7,606 bases of DNA, from NCBI GenBank assembly GCA_900313345.1, contig OMQW01000058.1:1-7606 (forward strand), in the 5' to 3' direction. Under the pieces are notes generated by a model. That model ran no database searches and was not told the DNA's origin. It worked only from the letters and a program-made list of their open reading frames with translations. Each line of letters begins with the position of its first letter. Position 1 is the stretch's first letter. Of the stretch, positions 5,235-7,606 are shown piece by piece. Source of the stretch: an uncultured Eubacteriales bacterium. Its GTDB lineage: Bacteria; Bacillota_I; Bacilli_A; RF39; UBA660. The position numbers were made by a program, and so were the translations under genes.

Positions 5235-6452
5235 ATGAAGAAGGTATATACAGGTATAGATATAGGTGAAAATAGTATTAAAATAGCTGTTATGGAAAAA
5301 ACATTAGATACTTATAATTTACTAGCTAAAAGTGAAGTTAAGACTAAAGGTTTTGAGAAAGGCAAAATAATAGATATAAAAGCTGTAGCAAACTGTTTAA
5401 CAGAAGCACTAGATAATATAAGTAAAGAATTAAATATTCCTATATCAAAAGTAATACTTTCTGTAATACCTAAAGATGTAACTTATGACATAGTAGACTC
5501 TAAAGTAAAAACAATAGATCCTAATATGGTATGTGGTGAAGATGTAACAAACTTAATAAAAGAAGCAGCAAAGAAAAATAACAAAGAAGGTTATGAATTA
5601 GTTAATAGTTTTCCAATAGGATATAAATTAGATGATAATAAATTACATATGGATCCAAAAGGCTTAAAATCTAATTACTTATATTCAAAAGTATTGTTAA
5701 CATTTATTAATAGAAAAGATTTATATGAATATTTAAATATATTAAATATTTGTAACTTAGAAGTAGTTGATATAGTACTAAATCCAGTAGCAGATTATTA
5801 TGCTATAAAAAATAAAAAAATTGATAAAGAAGTAGGCATAATTATAGATATAGGAGAAAGTGAAACAACTATATCTGTATTTAATAAAGGTATAATGATT
5901 AAATCAAGCATAATAAGTGGAGGAAGTAGAAATGTTGATCATGATATTTCATATATTTATAAGTTAGGAACTAAAGAAGCAAGGATATTAAAAGAAAGCT
6001 ATGCTTTAGCAAGCACTAGATATGCTGATAAATATGATGTACTAGAAATTAAAGATGAAGCAGGTCAGTTAGAAAAGATAAGTCAGTATAAACTAACAGA
6101 AATTGTTGAGGCAAGAGTAGAAGAACTACTAAATTTAGCAAAAAAAGAGATAAAAACCTTAACAAATAGGAAAATAAGTTATATAATCATCTTAGGTGGA
6201 CTAAGCGAGATGACAGGATTTAACTATATTGCTTCTAGCATACTAGGTGAAAAAGCATCTGTGTGGAGTAGTACCACTATCGGTATGAGACATAATAAAT
6301 ATGCAACACTTATAGGTACAATTAAGTACTTTGTTGATAAGCTTGATATGAGAAGTAAAAGTTATAATATGTTAGATGCTGATCTAATAAATGAAATAAG
6401 CAAAATAGATGAAAACAAAATGAAAGAGCAGATTGATCTAATGCTTAACTAA
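5235..6452 (+). CDS. ftsA: FtsA, actin-like cell division protein
   Basis: FtsA is an actin/HSP70-fold ATPase that tethers FtsZ filaments to the membrane and recruits later divisome proteins. The 405-residue protein starts MKKVYTGIDIGENS, the phosphate-1 motif (D-I-G, 9-11), has the phosphate-2 motif I-D-I-G-E-S-E-T-T (204-212), S-G-G-S-R-N-V-D-H-D-I (228-238) and the adenosine motif I-I-L-G-G-L-S-E-M-T-G-F (318-329). The 1C domain specific to FtsA falls at about 80-165. The C-terminus after residue 365 (VDKLDMRS to DLMLN) is acidic and lacks the clear basic, aromatic amphipathic helix that usually forms the membrane anchor; a weak amphipathic helix around the last 12 residues is possible. 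FtsZ follows 12 bases later. A terminator precedes it, so ftsA-ftsZ is probably its own transcription unit. Confidence 0.94.
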   Translation: MKKVYTGIDIGENSIKIAVMEKTLDTYNLLAKSEVKTKGFEKGKIIDIKAVANCLTEALDNISKELNIPISKVILSVIPKDVTYDIVDSKVKTIDPNMVCGEDVTNLIKEAAKKNNKEGYELVNSFPIGYKLDDNKLHMDPKGLKSNYLYSKVLLTFINRKDLYEYLNILNICNLEVVDIVLNPVADYYAIKNKKIDKEVGIIIDIGESETTISVFNKGIMIKSSIISGGSRNVDHDISYIYKLGTKEARILKESYALASTRYADKYDVLEIKDEAGQLEKISQYKLTEIVEARVEELLNLAKKEIKTLTNRKISYIIILGGLSEMTGFNYIASSILGEKASVWSSTTIGMRHNKYATLIGTIKYFVDKLDMRSKSYNMLDADLINEISKIDENKMKEQIDLMLN

Positions 6453-6457
6453 GGAGG
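6451..6457 (+). promoter_or_regulatory. Ribosome binding site of ftsZ
   Basis: AAGGAGG overlaps the ftsA stop and lies 7 bases before the ATG at 6465. A second in-frame ATG at 6483 (MDQLAKIK) is nearer the usual FtsZ N-terminus but has only a weaker AAGGCGG upstream, so 6465 is preferred. Confidence 0.75.
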
Positions 6458-6464
6458 ATAAGGT

Positions 6465-7565
6465 ATGCAAGGCGGATTAGAAATGGACCAATTAGCAAAA
6501 ATTAAAGTCATAGGTCTTGGAGGTGGCGGTGGAAACGCTGTTAATAGAATGGTTGAGTCTGGAGTAAAAGGTGTAGAGTTCATAGTAGCTAATACAGACT
6601 TACAAGTATTAAATAACTCTAAGGCAGATGTTAAAATTCAAATAGGAGCAAGTTTAACAGACGGACTAGGAGCAGGAGCAAAACCTGAAATAGGACGTGA
6701 AGCAGCAGTTGAAAGCAAAAAAGAATTAGAAGATGCTTTAGCTGGAGCTGATATGATCTTCATTACTTGTGGAATGGGTGGAGGAACAGGTACAGGTGCT
6801 GCGCCAGTAGTAGCTGAAATAGCTCAAGGATTAGGAGCTTTAACAGTAGCAATAGTTACTAAACCATTCTCATTTGAAGGCAAGAGAAGAATGGAAAATG
6901 CTTTAGGTGGAATTAATGAATTAAAGAAACATGTTGATACATTAATTACAATTCCTAATGATAAATTAAGAGAAATTATTGATAAATCAACACCAATGCT
7001 AGAGGCATTTAAAGAAGTTGATAATGTACTACGTCGTGGTGTTCAATCAATTTCAGATTTAATTGCAGTAGTAGGACTTGTTAACCTAGACTTTGCAGAT
7101 ATTAAATCAATCATGAAAGACTCAGGCAATGCCGTTATAGGTATTGGTATTGGAATGGGTGAAGATCGAGCAATAGTAGCAGCTAAAGAAGCAGTATCAT
7201 CACCACTTCTAGAAAACTCTATCGATGGTGCAACAGATGCAATTATAAACATAACTGGTGGTATAAACTTAACATTATTTGAAGCTGAACAAGCATCGGA
7301 AGTTGTAAGAGCAGCTTCAAAAACAGATATTAACATTATATTTGGTGCTGTTATTAATGAAAACTTAACTGATGAAGTAATTGTTACAGTTATAGCAACT
7401 GGTTTTGATAAAAAAGCAAAAGAAAAACATATAGAAGCTAAAAAGGTAGAAGAAGAACAAGAAATCTTATCTCAAACTGAAGAACCAAGAAGAAGATTAA
7501 GTGAACCATCTTCAAAAGATGATGGATTTGAACTTCCACCATTCTTACAAAACAAAATATATTAA
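6465..7565 (+). CDS. ftsZ: FtsZ, tubulin-like cell division GTPase
   Basis: FtsZ polymerises with GTP into the Z-ring that organises septal wall synthesis. The 366 residues contain the nucleotide-binding G-L-G-G-G-G-G-N-A-V-N (17-27), N-T-D-L-Q-V-L (43-49), the tubulin signature G-G-G-T-G-T-G (105-111), P-F-S-F-E-G-K-R-R (134-142), N-D-K-L (165-168), and the T7 synergy loop N-L-D-F-A-D-I (207-213) with D209 and D212 needed for GTP hydrolysis at the filament interface. The globular core ends near 314. A short charged linker (about 315-352) leads to the conserved C-terminal peptide D-G-F-E-L-P-P-F-L-Q-N-K (353-364), which binds FtsA and other partners. All expected parts are intact. A terminator follows directly. 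The gene is somewhat less AT-biased than its neighbours, as expected for a highly expressed conserved gene. Confidence 0.98.
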   Translation: MQGGLEMDQLAKIKVIGLGGGGGNAVNRMVESGVKGVEFIVANTDLQVLNNSKADVKIQIGASLTDGLGAGAKPEIGREAAVESKKELEDALAGADMIFITCGMGGGTGTGAAPVVAEIAQGLGALTVAIVTKPFSFEGKRRMENALGGINELKKHVDTLITIPNDKLREIIDKSTPMLEAFKEVDNVLRRGVQSISDLIAVVGLVNLDFADIKSIMKDSGNAVIGIGIGMGEDRAIVAAKEAVSSPLLENSIDGATDAIINITGGINLTLFEAEQASEVVRAASKTDINIIFGAVINENLTDEVIVTVIATGFDKKAKEKHIEAKKVEEEQEILSQTEEPRRRLSEPSSKDDGFELPPFLQNKIY

Positions 7566-7590
7566 AACTAGTTAACACTAGTTTTTTTTT
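7564..7590 (+). terminator. Intrinsic terminator after ftsZ
   Basis: AACTAGT (7566-7572) pairs perfectly with ACTAGTT (7577-7583) around a 4-base loop (TAAC); two further A-T pairs extend the stem from 7564. A run of nine T (7582-7590) follows. It closes the ftsA-ftsZ unit. The 16 bases after it hold no recognisable feature. Confidence 0.85.
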
Positions 7591-7606
7591 CATATTTATA
7601 TTATAA

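Noticed and set aside
7043..7336. A 97-codon open frame on the minus strand inside ftsZ
   Set aside because: It lies entirely antisense to highly conserved FtsZ codons, has no ribosome binding site of note and its translation is low-complexity; it is a shadow of ftsZ.
1..7606. CRISPR arrays, tRNA, rRNA or riboswitches
   Set aside because: No regularly spaced direct repeats, cloverleaf-like segments or recognisable conserved RNA motifs were seen; genes fill nearly the whole window and no gap exceeds 140 bases.

Overview
The window comes from a very AT-rich, low-GC Gram-positive bacterium of the Bacilli/Mycoplasmatota-neighbour type. The evidence is the murG-murB-ftsQ(divIB)-ftsA-ftsZ order, strong AGGAGG-type ribosome binding sites, TAA/TAG stops only, and extreme A/T codon bias. 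It makes peptidoglycan (MurG, MurB), so it is walled and not a true mollicute. The four tryptophans in the coding regions are all TGG, which argues for the standard bacterial code. An uncultured gut lineage such as RF39 or an Erysipelotrichia relative would fit, but that placement is inference.

Left edge (1-85): the extreme right end of an IS3-family, IS150-group insertion sequence. The last 14 codons of its transposase and its right terminal inverted repeat are visible; the rest lies outside the window. The IS ends at base 85, and the stop codon of the next gene (minus strand) starts at base 86, so the insertion is exactly at the 3' end of that gene.

86-1225 (minus): a polytopic membrane protein of the O-antigen-ligase/polymerase-like family, probably for surface polysaccharide. 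A divergent intergenic region (1226-1362) carries a near-consensus sigma-A promoter for the plus-strand genes and an 8-bp-arm palindrome.

1363-2464 (plus): two adjacent, diverged paralogues, each with one N-terminal hydrophobic segment and a shared extracellular domain. The second carries a TasA/camelysin-like (SipW-type) signal region; the first has a degenerate version and looks permanently membrane-anchored. A hairpin terminator overlaps the stop of the second gene.

2514-7565 (plus): part of the division and cell wall (dcw) cluster. MurG and MurB supply peptidoglycan precursors, and FtsQ/DivIB, FtsA and FtsZ build the divisome. A strong intrinsic terminator at the end of ftsQ splits the cluster into murG-murB-ftsQ and ftsA-ftsZ, and another terminator closes it after ftsZ. 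The least described element is the paralogous secreted-protein pair sitting where other dcw genes (ftsW, murD, mraY) are usually found.
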